64,000 nucleotides of DNA from Olivibacter domesticus (GCF_900109575.1 NZ_FOAF01000001.1:1335662-1399661), one strand, 5' to 3'. Positions 40,713-49,886 are shown, numbered from the stretch's first letter. Numbers and translations: made by a program. Notes: a model not told the origin generated them from the letters alone.

Positions 40713-41624
40713 ATGAAACATTATCTATCTGCTGTATTGGGCTTTACTATCTGGGGTACTTTTGCATTGGTATTAAAACCTTTAAATACCTATACAGCGC
40801 TGGATGTTCTTATTCATCGCGTAATCTTTGCATCGATCAGCATCGTTGTAGTCTGTTTTGTTTTCAGAAGAAAACAGACCTTTGTCAGTATCCACTATCT
40901 TAAAGCAACATCGCGGAAAGAAAGGGTGAAGTTGATGGTGAACATACTCTTTAGCGCCCTCATGCTTGGGTTGAATTGGTTCTCATTTATTTACGTGATG
41001 AACGCTGTTAGTGTTAACGCCACTTCTTTGGCCTACCTGATCTGCCCTATCCTAACAACGGCGCTGGCGAGCGTTTTCTTACACGAAAAATTGAATATAG
41101 GGCAATGGTTTGCGGTATTGTTAAGCCTGATCAGTTGCATCATCCTTGCATACGGCCATTTTATGGATCTGATTTACAGCATGGTGATCGCACTATCGTA
41201 CGCAATTTACCTGGTACTTCAAAAGAATACGTTTCAGTTGGATAAATTTTTCACCTTGACCATTCACATCGTTGTGAGCACCATCTTCCTCCTCCCAACC
41301 TTAACGCTTATTGATACCACTGTTCCGAAAACAATGACGTTCTATAGCCTTGTTACGATCATTGCAGTAGGTTACACCATTATTCCACTGTTCCTCAATA
41401 TTTTTGCCCTAAAAGGATTAGATTCTTCTATTGTTGGTACCTTACTGTATTTAAATCCCATTATTAGTTTCTTATTAGCAGTTTTCTATTATAAAGAGCC
41501 CATCAACACGGTACAGATCGCTGCCTTCGGAATGATTTTTATGGCTGTCGTGATTTTCAACATCGCCTATTTACATGGGAGGGAAAGGAATATCATATTA
41601 AAGCACGCTGATAATAAACTTTAA
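40713..41624 (+). CDS. EamA/RarD-like transporter
   Basis: Ten-span drug/metabolite transporter of the EamA family, 303 residues. The first repeat starts YLSAVLGFTIWGTFALVLK and the second with FMDLIYSMVIALSYAIYLVL; the end LDSSIVGTLLYLNPIISFLLAVFYYKEP is a strong family pattern. It resembles RarD. It would export an amino acid, metabolite or toxic compound across the inner membrane. The 274 bases before it hold a short open stretch (LEEWLKMRLPSLKKMDYISR) which I cannot name. Confidence 0.93.
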   Translation: MKHYLSAVLGFTIWGTFALVLKPLNTYTALDVLIHRVIFASISIVVVCFVFRRKQTFVSIHYLKATSRKERVKLMVNILFSALMLGLNWFSFIYVMNAVSVNATSLAYLICPILTTALASVFLHEKLNIGQWFAVLLSLISCIILAYGHFMDLIYSMVIALSYAIYLVLQKNTFQLDKFFTLTIHIVVSTIFLLPTLTLIDTTVPKTMTFYSLVTIIAVGYTIIPLFLNIFALKGLDSSIVGTLLYLNPIISFLLAVFYYKEPINTVQIAAFGMIFMAVVIFNIAYLHGRERNIILKHADNKL

Positions 41625-41699
41625 TATCTTTTTTATCATTTGTTATCTTTCCAGACTTAACTATTCTTACCTTTAGTTCTTATTATTTATAAATTTTTT

Positions 41700-42614
41700 A
41701 TGCTTGATATCGTTATAGAATCCAGACAGGCGGAAATCGCTCCAGGTTTTGCGGTTAAACGTATACTTCCCTATCAGCTTCGCAGAATGGTTGGCCCGTT
41801 TATTTTTATGGATCATGGTGGCCCGGTAAATATACCTACAGGAGCTGTAAATAACCTTGATGTGCTGCCCCATCCGCATATTGGTTTATCCACGGTCAGT
41901 TATTTATTCAGTGGTAATGTGACCCACAGGGACAGCCTTGGCATAGAGCAGGTGATAAAACCTGGTGAGGTAAACTGGATGACTGCCGGAAAAGGTATTG
42001 CTCATAGTGAACGTTTTGAAGATCCAGCGATGCTGAATGGAGGCGAACTAGAAATGATTCAGACATGGGTAGCACTGCCAGAAAAGGATGAAGAAAGCAA
42101 CCCGTCTTTTGATAACTACAAGCCCGAACAATTACCTATTTTTACTGATAAGGGTGTTTGGATGCGCTTGATTGCAGGCAATGCATATGGATTAAAAAAT
42201 AATGTCAGCACACATTCCCCGTTGTTTTATGTGCACGTCGTATTGGATCAGGGTGTTCGTTTTGGCTTGCCTATTGGGCATAGTGAAAGAGGCGCATACG
42301 TCGTTAGGGGCAGTGTCGAGGTAAACGGGATTACCTACACAGCAGGGAAACTGTTGGTATTTACCAAAGGGGTTGACCCATTGATTATTGCCAGAGAACA
42401 AAGCACATTGATGATGCTTGGAGGTGAGCACCTGGGAGACCGATATATCTGGTGGAATTTTGTTTCCAGTAGAAAGGAAAGGATTGAACAGGCCAAAGAA
42501 GACTGGAAACAAGGGCGTATTATTTTACCACCAATGGATAATGAAGAGTATGTACCCTTGCCTGAAAACAAAGGAAGGCCTGCAGGTGGCCCACCCCCCA
42601 ATGCTCTTTCTTAA
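41700..42614 (+). CDS. Pirin family protein
   Basis: Second pirin of the window, 304 residues. The N-terminal cupin shows NLDVLPHPHIGLSTVSYLFSG and WMTAGKGIAHSERFED; the C-terminal part VLDQGVRFGLPIGHSERGAYVV. It is not close to the pirin at 26705, so they belong to different pirin branches. It is followed after 174 bases by an LLM flavoenzyme that is close to the one at 27628. The pair therefore repeats the pirin/LLM neighbourhood but in the opposite gene order. Confidence 0.95.
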   Translation: MLDIVIESRQAEIAPGFAVKRILPYQLRRMVGPFIFMDHGGPVNIPTGAVNNLDVLPHPHIGLSTVSYLFSGNVTHRDSLGIEQVIKPGEVNWMTAGKGIAHSERFEDPAMLNGGELEMIQTWVALPEKDEESNPSFDNYKPEQLPIFTDKGVWMRLIAGNAYGLKNNVSTHSPLFYVHVVLDQGVRFGLPIGHSERGAYVVRGSVEVNGITYTAGKLLVFTKGVDPLIIAREQSTLMMLGGEHLGDRYIWWNFVSSRKERIEQAKEDWKQGRIILPPMDNEEYVPLPENKGRPAGGPPPNALS

Positions 42615-42788
42615 CCGATCTGAAATATTTACCATACCAACGGACGTACATATCATTTGACCAAAGTTGTGGGAAGCTGGTTAAAATGTATATTAGTGAA
42701 TAAAAGACTGGATTACTATCAAATAAATACAGTGAAGGCGATCTTCCATCGACAAATTCAGGCAAGAACAATATTAACATAAGAAGTA

Positions 42789-43814
42789 ATGGAAATAGGA
42801 ATTGATAGCTTCGCATCAGCCATGTACGGCAATAACACACTCAGTAATGTCGATGCAATGGAACAATTACTGGACCGGATTATTCAAGCCGATCAGGCAG
42901 GACTGGATATTTTTGGTATCGGCGAGCACCATAAGAAAGAATTTCTAGACTCTGCCCCGGCCGTAATCCTTGCTGCGGCAGCAGCAAGAACAAAAAATAT
43001 TCGCTTGACCAGCGCCGTTACCGTACTGAGCACCTCCGATCCGGTACGGGTTTACCAGAGCTTCGCAACCTTGGACCTGATATCCAAAGGTCGGGCAGAG
43101 CTTGTTGTCGGACGAGGATCTGCCGTAGAAGCTTATCCCCTATTTGGATTTGACTTGAATGATTATGATGCACTGTTCAAAGAGAAATTGGAACTCTTGT
43201 TAAAAATCATTGAACATGAAGCCATTACCTGGTCTGGACAATTTAGGCCAGCATTGAAAGATCAACCTGTCTATCCCAGATCAATGCAGGAGAAACTGCC
43301 CGTTTGGCTTGGTGTTGGGGGTACTCCCGAATCATTTGTCAGGGCCGGAACCTTGGGGCTGCCACTAATGGTTGCAATTATTGGTGGAGAAACAGAACGT
43401 TTTCGTCCTTTGATTGATCTTTACCGGCAGGCAGGGCATCGGGCTGGTTTTACGCCAGAACAGTTAAAAGTTGGCTTGCATTCACCAGGCTATGTAGCAA
43501 CAACCAATGAGGAATCTATCGCAGATTATTATCCTGGTTATGCTGAATTGTGGACTAAGGCGGGCCGAGAACGTGGATGGCCTCCAGTAACCAGAACTGG
43601 GTTCAATGCATTGGTAGCCCCTAAAGGTGTATTAGTGGTCGGTAGCCCCGAGCAGGTGGCAGAAAAGTTAGTAAGACACAGTGAGGCATTGGGTGGCGTT
43701 GATCGCTTTACCTTTCAGATGGATAATGCAGGGCTTAGCCATAAACAGCTGATGCGTTCCATAGAAATAATTGGTACGAAGGTTATTCCGCTGATCAAAA
43801 AAGAAAATAGCTAA
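42789..43814 (+). CDS. LLM class flavin-dependent oxidoreductase
   Basis: Luciferase-like monooxygenase-type protein of 341 residues, very similar to 27628-28677 (shared MEIGIDSFASAMYG, GIGEHHKKEFLDS and RLTSAVTVLSTSDPV). The flavin-site region RGSAVEAYPLFGFDLNDYDA and GVGGTPESFVRAGTLG are intact. Substrate unknown. The close match to the first copy indicates a fairly recent duplication or two acquisitions from related sources. Confidence 0.94.
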   Translation: MEIGIDSFASAMYGNNTLSNVDAMEQLLDRIIQADQAGLDIFGIGEHHKKEFLDSAPAVILAAAAARTKNIRLTSAVTVLSTSDPVRVYQSFATLDLISKGRAELVVGRGSAVEAYPLFGFDLNDYDALFKEKLELLLKIIEHEAITWSGQFRPALKDQPVYPRSMQEKLPVWLGVGGTPESFVRAGTLGLPLMVAIIGGETERFRPLIDLYRQAGHRAGFTPEQLKVGLHSPGYVATTNEESIADYYPGYAELWTKAGRERGWPPVTRTGFNALVAPKGVLVVGSPEQVAEKLVRHSEALGGVDRFTFQMDNAGLSHKQLMRSIEIIGTKVIPLIKKENS

Positions 43815-43917
43815 GGGTTTATAGCGCGCTTCCCTTTACATATCGTCGCGTCATTTTGAGGCAACATAAGCCAATCTGCTATTTGTATATTTACTAAGTG
43901 GCAGGTTAAAGATGGTT

Positions 43918-43948
43918 AGGCTGTTTCGTTCTAAAGATGAAACAGCCT
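43918..43948. terminator. Bidirectional terminator hairpin
   Basis: AGGCTGTTTC (43918-43927) pairs with GAAACAGCCT (43939-43948), then ATTTTAT. It lies between the LLM gene and the convergent PRISE-type gene, in a gap that otherwise shows nothing. Confidence 0.75.
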
Positions 43949-43999
43949 ATTTTATATAGGTGGGAATAGTCAAAATTCCGTGCAATCCGTTTTCAGCAA

Positions 44000-45076
44000 T
44001 TAAGGAATAATTCTTTTTTCTCTTAACTGCTCAAATAAATCGTAGAATGATTCTTTGGTACTTTGAAATTCCGTAAATCCTAATTTTCTGCTATTGGTCA
44101 TGTCAGTCATCACTTCAATAGGTCTTCCAAGATCTAAATCCGTATGCCATGCCGATGCTAATTTAGATAGATTTGACTCGACTAAACGATATTCATTAGC
44201 AATTTTCGACCATATTTCCTGCTTATCGGCCATTTCATTCTCCAAAGGTTTTACCAATCCGGTATATCCTTCATATTCGATTTCAAACCAAGCGGCCAAT
44301 TGCTTCCATAACCAGCTCCACCTGAACACGTCTCCATTTGCTGTATTAAATGCTTCATTGTGTGCCTCGGGTGTCTTTACAGCCCAAATAAGTTGCTTCG
44401 CTAAAAGTCGTGCATCAACTACATCAGATAACCCGTTCCATTGTGCTTCAGAGCCAGGCCATCTGAACGGGGTATTGGTGTATTTACAAATACTGGCATA
44501 TACTGCTAAGGTGGTTCCCATATTCATCAAATTGCCGACGGTATGTCCTATAACGGTATGTGGCCTGTGAACATTCCAGTAAAACCCATCTCGCGCTGCC
44601 GCAGCAAAAACTTCATCTTCTTGTGCGTAATAGAAATTGGGTAGTGCCAGTCTTGGCCGTTCTTCCCGCAAGGGTGTCTCAAAAGCGGTACCGGGCTTTA
44701 CAAATTCATCAAATGGCCCGAGATAATGCTTCAGTCCGGTAACCAGAGAGACATGCTGTACGGACTTTTTGGGAGACAAAATTTCTAGTAAATTTCGTAC
44801 CATTGTACCATTGACCTTTATGTTGTCCTCTTCCGATTCCTTTTTCATCCAGGTGGTAATAAATACATGAGTCGGAGATGCCTCTTTTAATGCATGGCTC
44901 AATTGGTTTTTATCCAATAGATCAGCAGTCACGGGTATTAATGTATCCAATTCAATATTGGGATTTCTGGCCAGACCATAAGTAGTCCACTTTTCGGATA
45001 TTAGTTCTTTTGCAAGATGGCTACCCGTTATGCCACTCACACCTACAACTAAGGCTACATTTACATTATGTTCCAT
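44000..45076 (-). CDS. PRISE-type NAD(P)-dependent enone reductase
   Basis: Extended SDR protein of 358 residues like plant progesterone 5-beta-reductase/iridoid synthase (PRISE). The dinucleotide loop is VALVVGVSGITGSHLAKELI, and the motif YYAQEDEVF stands where PRISE enzymes carry the catalytic Tyr. VIGHTVGNLMNMGTTLAVYASICK and DVVDARLLAKQLIWA follow the family. It reduces activated C=C bonds of enones. It lies 94 bases after a Crp-like gene in the same direction and is probably under its control. Confidence 0.92.
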   Translation of the reverse strand: MEHNVNVALVVGVSGITGSHLAKELISEKWTTYGLARNPNIELDTLIPVTADLLDKNQLSHALKEASPTHVFITTWMKKESEEDNIKVNGTMVRNLLEILSPKKSVQHVSLVTGLKHYLGPFDEFVKPGTAFETPLREERPRLALPNFYYAQEDEVFAAAARDGFYWNVHRPHTVIGHTVGNLMNMGTTLAVYASICKYTNTPFRWPGSEAQWNGLSDVVDARLLAKQLIWAVKTPEAHNEAFNTANGDVFRWSWLWKQLAAWFEIEYEGYTGLVKPLENEMADKQEIWSKIANEYRLVESNLSKLASAWHTDLDLGRPIEVMTDMTNSRKLGFTEFQSTKESFYDLFEQLREKRIIP

Positions 45077-45169
45077 ATTCTTCTTGTTTTGGATTCAAAA
45101 TTACCTTGCACAAATGGAGATAAAGTTGATCTGAAACAAGAAATGGAATTGATATAGATCAAGTCTATA

Positions 45170-45742
45170 TTAGGAAATATTCTTTTTTATTCTGCTGAAA
45201 GTTTCAGGTTTCATTCCCAAATAAGAAGCAAGCAAATTTTGAGGAATCCGCTGCATCATTTGTGGACAATCACGCAAAAGATTGCGATATTTCTCCTCTG
45301 CACTGTACATGTTGTTCACCAATAACCTCCCCTCTTTCGTTACCAAACTATTTTGATATAAAAGCCTGAAATATCGTTCCATAACGGGGACTTTCAGTAT
45401 CATTTCTTCATAGGGGGCTCTAGCAATTAGTAAAAGTTCGGAATCCTCGATCGCTTCGATATTCAAGACAGACGCCTCACCGCAAATGAAACTTCTGAAG
45501 TCTGAAATCCACCATCCCTCAAAGCCAAAAATATTGATATGCTCAACACCCTTATCGTCCAAACTATAAGATTTGAGTAGTCCTTTTGAAATAAATGTAA
45601 GCTTACGACATACCTCACCCTCTTGCAGGAGATACTGCCTTTTTCTTAGTTTCTTTGGTTTAAAATATGACTTAATCTTTTCCTTGTCGGAATCGGTCAA
45701 TGCTACTTTTTCCTGAATATGGGTAAACAATACTTCAAACAT
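45170..45742 (-). CDS. Crp/Fnr-family transcriptional regulator
   Basis: A 190-residue Crp-like protein with the barrel KLRKRQYLLQEGEVCRKLTFISKGLLKSYS and the helix-turn-helix RIPQNLLASYLGMKPETFSRIKK. It sits just upstream of the enone reductase gene in the same direction, a regulator-enzyme pair like the others in this window. No recognisable ligand motif. Confidence 0.92.
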   Translation of the reverse strand: MFEVLFTHIQEKVALTDSDKEKIKSYFKPKKLRKRQYLLQEGEVCRKLTFISKGLLKSYSLDDKGVEHINIFGFEGWWISDFRSFICGEASVLNIEAIEDSELLLIARAPYEEMILKVPVMERYFRLLYQNSLVTKEGRLLVNNMYSAEEKYRNLLRDCPQMMQRIPQNLLASYLGMKPETFSRIKKNIS

Positions 45743-46116
45743 CTGTATTTAAATTTTTAATATTTAAATATACAAACCTCGTATCAAAGAGTTGCACCAA
45801 ATTGTTTTTTAAACGTAAAAGAGAAATGTGAGGAAGGCCGACAAAAAAGACTTCCATTAAATTCATCCACAAAAAAATGAAGTTCATCAGAAAAAACCGG
45901 AGATTTATAATAAGTCTCATACGGAAATTTTATTTTTGAAAGACGGTTCAAATAAACCTGCATAAATTGCCATTCACAAAACAACAGGAATAATTCATGC
46001 AAGCTTCGTTGCCATAAAAAAATTTATTCGAATGAAACCGTCATGATCTGCAAAAATCACAAAGCGGTATGATCAGATCATGACAGCTTCATCACCAAAG
46101 AAAAAAAATTAAATAG
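45743..46116. other. 374-base gap without assigned gene
   Basis: The gap lies between the Crp-like gene (minus) and LytS gene 2 (plus). A minus-strand frame 46002-45784 reads YKSPVFSDELHFFVDEFNGS and SSHFSFTFKKQFGATL, which looks somewhat protein-like but matches no family I know. A weak TTCA pair 21 bp apart (45973 and 45994) resembles the sites further on. An inverted TGATCAGATCA-like stretch lies near 46070. Otherwise nothing. Confidence 0.3.
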
Positions 46117-47133
46117 ATGAAAAAAATAGATATAAAAAACCTGCTTATTTTTTTCTTCTCCTCACTGATCTATGCTTTGTGCCAAATGCTTTTTAGCATT
46201 ATTCTAATGAAAGAAGATTTATGGAAGAATTTTCATATCCAGTTGTCTGCACATTATATCGTAATCTTTACCATGTGTATAGCTGATTATGGGTTATTAG
46301 TGTTTTTGAACAAGTATTTACCTTATTCAAAAAATATATTATTACGTATCGTAGCAGGCCTTACCGGATTAACCGTAATATGCTTGGTGTTGTTATGGCT
46401 ATTCAATTACCTTATATATGATATATTTCTAGTTTCTAAAGAAGGGACACCTTCCTTCCTTATAAAGTTTGCTTTTGGAATGGCCGCAAATATTCCTATA
46501 CTATTAGTATTCGAACTCATCTATTACTTCCAGTCTGAACAGAAAGCGATAGCTGATTCCGAAAAAGCGAAACGTAAGGTTCTGTTGTTCCAGCACGAAA
46601 CCTTAAGGTCACAGATAAATCCACATTTCCTGTTTAATTCACTTAATGTGCTGTCCTCTTTGATATATATAAATCCGGACAACGCCAATAAGTTCACAAA
46701 AGCCCTCTCAAAGACCTATCGGTACGTGCTTTCCCTTACCCGACAACCGGTAGTTTCTGTTGCGGAAGAATTGGACGCATTGGATTCGTATATCTTCCTG
46801 ATGAGGATGAGGTTTGAAAATTCTTTTACTTTTACAATAGACAAAATAGCTGATAACGAAAGAAACGAGATTATTCCCCTTACCCTGCAATTACTTATAG
46901 AAAATGCATTTAAGCATAATATGGCAACGGAAGAATCACTATTGAATATAAAAATCACCATCGATAGCGATTATATTACGGTTGAAAACAATGTCCAACC
47001 GTCGAACGATGCAGATAAGGGCGGAATCGGACTGAAATATATTACCAGGCAATATAAATTGTATGCTAAAGAAATCATTGTTGAGCACACCAGCGATATG
47101 TTTATTGTAAAGATCCCTTATATCCAGCCATGA
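46117..47133 (+). CDS. LytS-type sensor histidine kinase (pair 2)
   Basis: Four-span membrane kinase of 338 residues: LLIFFFSSLIYALCQMLFSI, YIVIFTMCIADYGLLVFL, LRIVAGLTGLTVICLVLLWLF and IKFAFGMAANIPILLVFELIY. The His_kinase part starts with TLRSQINPHFLFNSLNVLSSL and the ATPase end with IIPLTLQLLIENAFKHN and GIGLKYITRQYKLYA. It is followed by the LytTR regulator after 78 bases. The downstream envelope genes carry matched putative binding sites, so this pair likely senses the cell envelope. Confidence 0.95.
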   Translation: MKKIDIKNLLIFFFSSLIYALCQMLFSIILMKEDLWKNFHIQLSAHYIVIFTMCIADYGLLVFLNKYLPYSKNILLRIVAGLTGLTVICLVLLWLFNYLIYDIFLVSKEGTPSFLIKFAFGMAANIPILLVFELIYYFQSEQKAIADSEKAKRKVLLFQHETLRSQINPHFLFNSLNVLSSLIYINPDNANKFTKALSKTYRYVLSLTRQPVVSVAEELDALDSYIFLMRMRFENSFTFTIDKIADNERNEIIPLTLQLLIENAFKHNMATEESLLNIKITIDSDYITVENNVQPSNDADKGGIGLKYITRQYKLYAKEIIVEHTSDMFIVKIPYIQP

Positions 47134-47211
47134 AATATCCATGATTGCCAAAACACCATAAACAGCATCTGGATCCGCCAGCTGGTAGATGGCCTTTAAA
47201 GAACAAACTAC

Positions 47212-47973
47212 TTGCATATGAAGTACCTTATAGTAGAAGACGAGCGATTTGCATACGAAGAACTAAAACGTATGATGACGAAATTGCGTCCCGGTTATCT
47301 GTTAGAGAAGCAAACGAAAACAGTTGTCGATACCATTGGGTTTCTGAAGACATCTGCTGTAGATTTAATTTTGATGGATATCCGTCTCGCCGATGGCAAT
47401 TGCTTCGAAATATTCAATCATGTAGAGGTTACCACGCCTGTTATATTTACTACCGCTTACGACGAACATGCTATCAAAGCGTTTAAACTGAATAGCATCG
47501 ATTACCTGTTAAAACCTTTTGATGAGAAAGAATTAGAGGCGGCCTTAGTTAAATTTGAAAATATCTTTCATAACCACACTTATATAACAGACCCCAAGCG
47601 TTTTGAGCAGATGCTGCCTGTTAAAACCAAAAACCGTTTCCTGATATCGAAAGGAGAAAACTATCATTACATAGAAACGACTGATATTGCGCACTTTTAT
47701 AGTGAAGACGGGGTCGTTTTCCTGCATACCTTCCAAGATAAGCGATATATCATTAACTATACCTTAGACCAGTTGGAACAACAACTTGATAGCCGTTTGT
47801 TTTTCCGTGTATCACGCAATTGCCTGGGAAACGTAAAAGCGATCGAGAATGTTGCCAGATACTTCAACAGCCGGCTGAAACTCTCGTTTTTGCCCGCATG
47901 CCCACATGAGGTTCTGGTAAGCCGCGTACGGGTCCCTGACTTCCTGAAATGGATGGACGGGATTATGGAATAG
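47212..47973 (+). CDS. LytTR response regulator (pair 2)
   Basis: A 253-residue regulator. Receiver: LIVEDERFAYEELKRMMTKL, phospho-Asp in VDLILMDIRLADGNCFEIF, Lys in LLKPFDEKELEAA. LytTR domain from about 140: RFLISKGENYHYIETTDIAHFYSEDGVVFL and SRLFFRVSRNCLGNVKAIENV. Close to the regulator of pair 3 (shared LADG.SFEIF-type receiver). Two genes downstream have 21-bp-period direct repeats at equal distance from their promoters, which is what a LytTR regulator would bind. Confidence 0.95.
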   Translation: MHMKYLIVEDERFAYEELKRMMTKLRPGYLLEKQTKTVVDTIGFLKTSAVDLILMDIRLADGNCFEIFNHVEVTTPVIFTTAYDEHAIKAFKLNSIDYLLKPFDEKELEAALVKFENIFHNHTYITDPKRFEQMLPVKTKNRFLISKGENYHYIETTDIAHFYSEDGVVFLHTFQDKRYIINYTLDQLEQQLDSRLFFRVSRNCLGNVKAIENVARYFNSRLKLSFLPACPHEVLVSRVRVPDFLKWMDGIME

Positions 47974-47987
47974 CACTGAACACCAAA

Positions 47988-48078
47988 AACTTCATCCCCT
48001 CTATTCTATATTTCATTGGGCTAATTCTTAGGTCTATCGTTTGCACCTTTTAGTACTGGTCCATCCGTCGTTCTTTTG
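47988..48078 (+). promoter_or_regulatory. LytTR-type site and promoter of barrel gene
   Basis: Direct repeats AACTTCATC (47988-47996) and TATTTCATT (48009-48017), 21 bp apart. A -7-like TTCTTTTG is at 48071-48078, 83 bp after the first repeat. The barrel gene ATG is 35 bases later. The region 48829-48919 has the same elements with exactly the same 21 and 83 bp spacings. Confidence 0.65.
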
Positions 48079-48112
48079 TTCAAAATTAAAAACAATATTA
48101 AATTTTAGAACA

Positions 48113-48733
48113 ATGAAAAAGAACACATTAGCATTTCTTCTAGCAGTTGGCACATTATTTTTTTCCACTCAATTGTGGGCGCAAGACAGCCCTTTATCAT
48201 TTGGCGTAAAAGCCGGAACTAACCTATCGAATTACCGTTTAGGTGGTGATATGAAAGGTTTCAAAAGTAAAAGGAAAATAGGCGGTTCATTTGGCGGTTT
48301 CGTCAAATATGATCTCAGCACAAATTTTGCCCTGCAATCTGGTATCGATGTATATTATGAGATCTCAAACCTGGAATCCAAGTTAGATAAATCATCTACC
48401 AAATTCAAATCCTTTGGCGTAGAAATCCCGCTTTACGGAATGGTTCAAGGAGAGCTAGGTAGTGGAAAAGCCTTTATAGGAGTAGGCCCTTATATCGGCT
48501 ATGGCATCCTTGCCAAAGCTGGCGGTGTGAACCTGTTCAAAAAGAACAGTGAAATGGGAGCGCCTGCCCTGAACCGTTTCGATTACGGTGTAGGAGGTAT
48601 TATTGGGTACCAGTTTGATAAAAACTGGCAAATAAATGCAAGTTATCAATATGGGCTTGCCGACCTGCATAAAGCCAAGGGAGGCTCCATGAAAAACCAA
48701 AATGCCGCCATCGGAATAGCCTATAAATTCTAA
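48113..48733 (+). CDS. PorT-like outer-membrane beta-barrel protein
   Basis: A 206-residue protein with signal peptide (NTLAFLLAVGTLFFSTQLWAQ) and the pattern PLSFGVKAGTNLSNYRLGGD of PorT-like barrels, then FVKYDLSTNFALQSGIDVYYE, IPLYGMVQGELGSGKAFIGVGPYIGYGI and WQINASYQYGLADL at the end. Start ATG 48113 is chosen since it begins the signal peptide; the frame is open for 24 codons more. It lies right after LytTR pair 2 and has a matching direct-repeat site, so it is a likely target. Confidence 0.9.
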   Translation: MKKNTLAFLLAVGTLFFSTQLWAQDSPLSFGVKAGTNLSNYRLGGDMKGFKSKRKIGGSFGGFVKYDLSTNFALQSGIDVYYEISNLESKLDKSSTKFKSFGVEIPLYGMVQGELGSGKAFIGVGPYIGYGILAKAGGVNLFKKNSEMGAPALNRFDYGVGGIIGYQFDKNWQINASYQYGLADLHKAKGGSMKNQNAAIGIAYKF

Positions 48734-48828
48734 AAATCACGAAGCCATAAAAGCAGATTGCGTATAGAAGTTTATGCCGTGCAAATTTCATACACCTGGA
48801 TTTCCGTACGCAATGGCTTTTTTGAATT

Positions 48829-48919
48829 CATTTCATCGGCTTCATGCTACATTTCATCCCGATGATACTGAAGTCTACCATCTATTGCTTTCTGCTTTGT
48901 TTCATTCACCCTTCTTTTG
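48829..48919 (+). promoter_or_regulatory. LytTR-type site and promoter of DUF6268-like gene
   Basis: CATTTCATC at 48829-48837 and again at 48850-48858, an exact 9-base direct repeat with a 21-bp period. TTCTTTTG at 48912-48919 stands 83 bp after the first copy. The gene starts 44 bases later. Layout is the same as at 47988-48078. Confidence 0.7.
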
Positions 48920-48963
48920 CTCCACATATATAAATAAGTGCAAATAAAAATTTAAAAAATCAC

Positions 48964-49884
48964 ATGAAGTTCATAACATTCAGCTTAACAACATTGGTTA
49001 TGTTACTATATCTCGAAGGAAAAGCGCAGCAAATATCTTTCAGAACAGAGTACATTGGAAATTCCGGCTACTACTACCTGCCACCGGGAGAGAAACCAAG
49101 AGAAAAAATCGGTAATAGTAAAGGTTCCGCTATGATTTATCAGGGGGCTGTCAGCATCCCCTTATCCGTAAAAATGAATGAGAAAAATCGTCCGACCGCC
49201 TGGGGACTTGGTTTTGGTGGAGCATACGTTTCCTTGAAAAACCAAAACTTCTCCGAACAGATGGTTTCCGAAATCATGAATATACAGTTAGGTGTTTACC
49301 ATCTACGTCCGTTAAATGATAGATGGTCGATGAGGGCAAGCCTTGGAGCGGGTATATTTGCTCCTACTACCAATTTCTCCAAACTTAGTTTTAAAAATGT
49401 GCTTGGAAGCGGGGGGCTTGTTTTTATCCGCCACCTGAAACCGAATCTGGATATCGGCGGTGGGGTATCTGTCAATAGCTCTTTAGGTTACCCTATGATA
49501 TTTCCGGCTGTTTATGTTAAATGGAAGCTCCATGGGAAATTTGATGTCAATGTAGAAGTGATCGAAGGTTTGGAATTATCAGCCGGTTATGATTTCAACG
49601 AACGGTTCAAACTATCCTATGCCATTGAAATGAACGGGCAGGTCGCCTTGCTTAAAAAAGACGGTAAAGATGTAATATTTTCTCATCAGTATATCGTTAC
49701 GGGTTTCCGTCCTGAACTCAAGCTCGGCAAAACAGGATTAACGATGACCGGTATGGTAGGGCTAAACCTATACCGCCCAGCTTCTTATAGTAACAGAACC
49801 TTAAAAGGAGTGTTTGCATCTGATAATGATTACTTTTTTTCTGTTTCTCCCTATGCATCTGTTGGCTTAAAGATGAAGCTTTAA
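48964..49884 (+). CDS. DUF6268-like outer-membrane protein
   Basis: A 306-residue protein with a signal peptide (FSLTTLVMLLYLEGKAQQ) and many strands: ISFRTEYIGNSGYYYLPPGE, GAVSIPLSVKMNEKNRPTAW, YVSLKNQNFSEQMVSEIMNIQLGVYHL and a final YFFSVSPYASVGLKMKL. It fits the DUF6268 type of outer-membrane barrel. Only two bases separate its stop from the acyltransferase start, so they form an operon. The link to lipid A acylation suggests a role in outer-membrane make-up. Confidence 0.85.
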   Translation: MKFITFSLTTLVMLLYLEGKAQQISFRTEYIGNSGYYYLPPGEKPREKIGNSKGSAMIYQGAVSIPLSVKMNEKNRPTAWGLGFGGAYVSLKNQNFSEQMVSEIMNIQLGVYHLRPLNDRWSMRASLGAGIFAPTTNFSKLSFKNVLGSGGLVFIRHLKPNLDIGGGVSVNSSLGYPMIFPAVYVKWKLHGKFDVNVEVIEGLELSAGYDFNERFKLSYAIEMNGQVALLKKDGKDVIFSHQYIVTGFRPELKLGKTGLTMTGMVGLNLYRPASYSNRTLKGVFASDNDYFFSVSPYASVGLKMKL

Positions 49885-49886
49885 AT

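Noticed and set aside
45784-46002. 72-residue minus-strand frame
   Set aside because: Partly protein-like, but a second long frame overlaps it and no family fits; kept only as a note in the gap entry.
45973-46003. TTCA pair 21 bp apart upstream of LytS pair 2
   Set aside because: Only four bases match and no -7 box is at the 80-83 bp distance; too weak to call a site.
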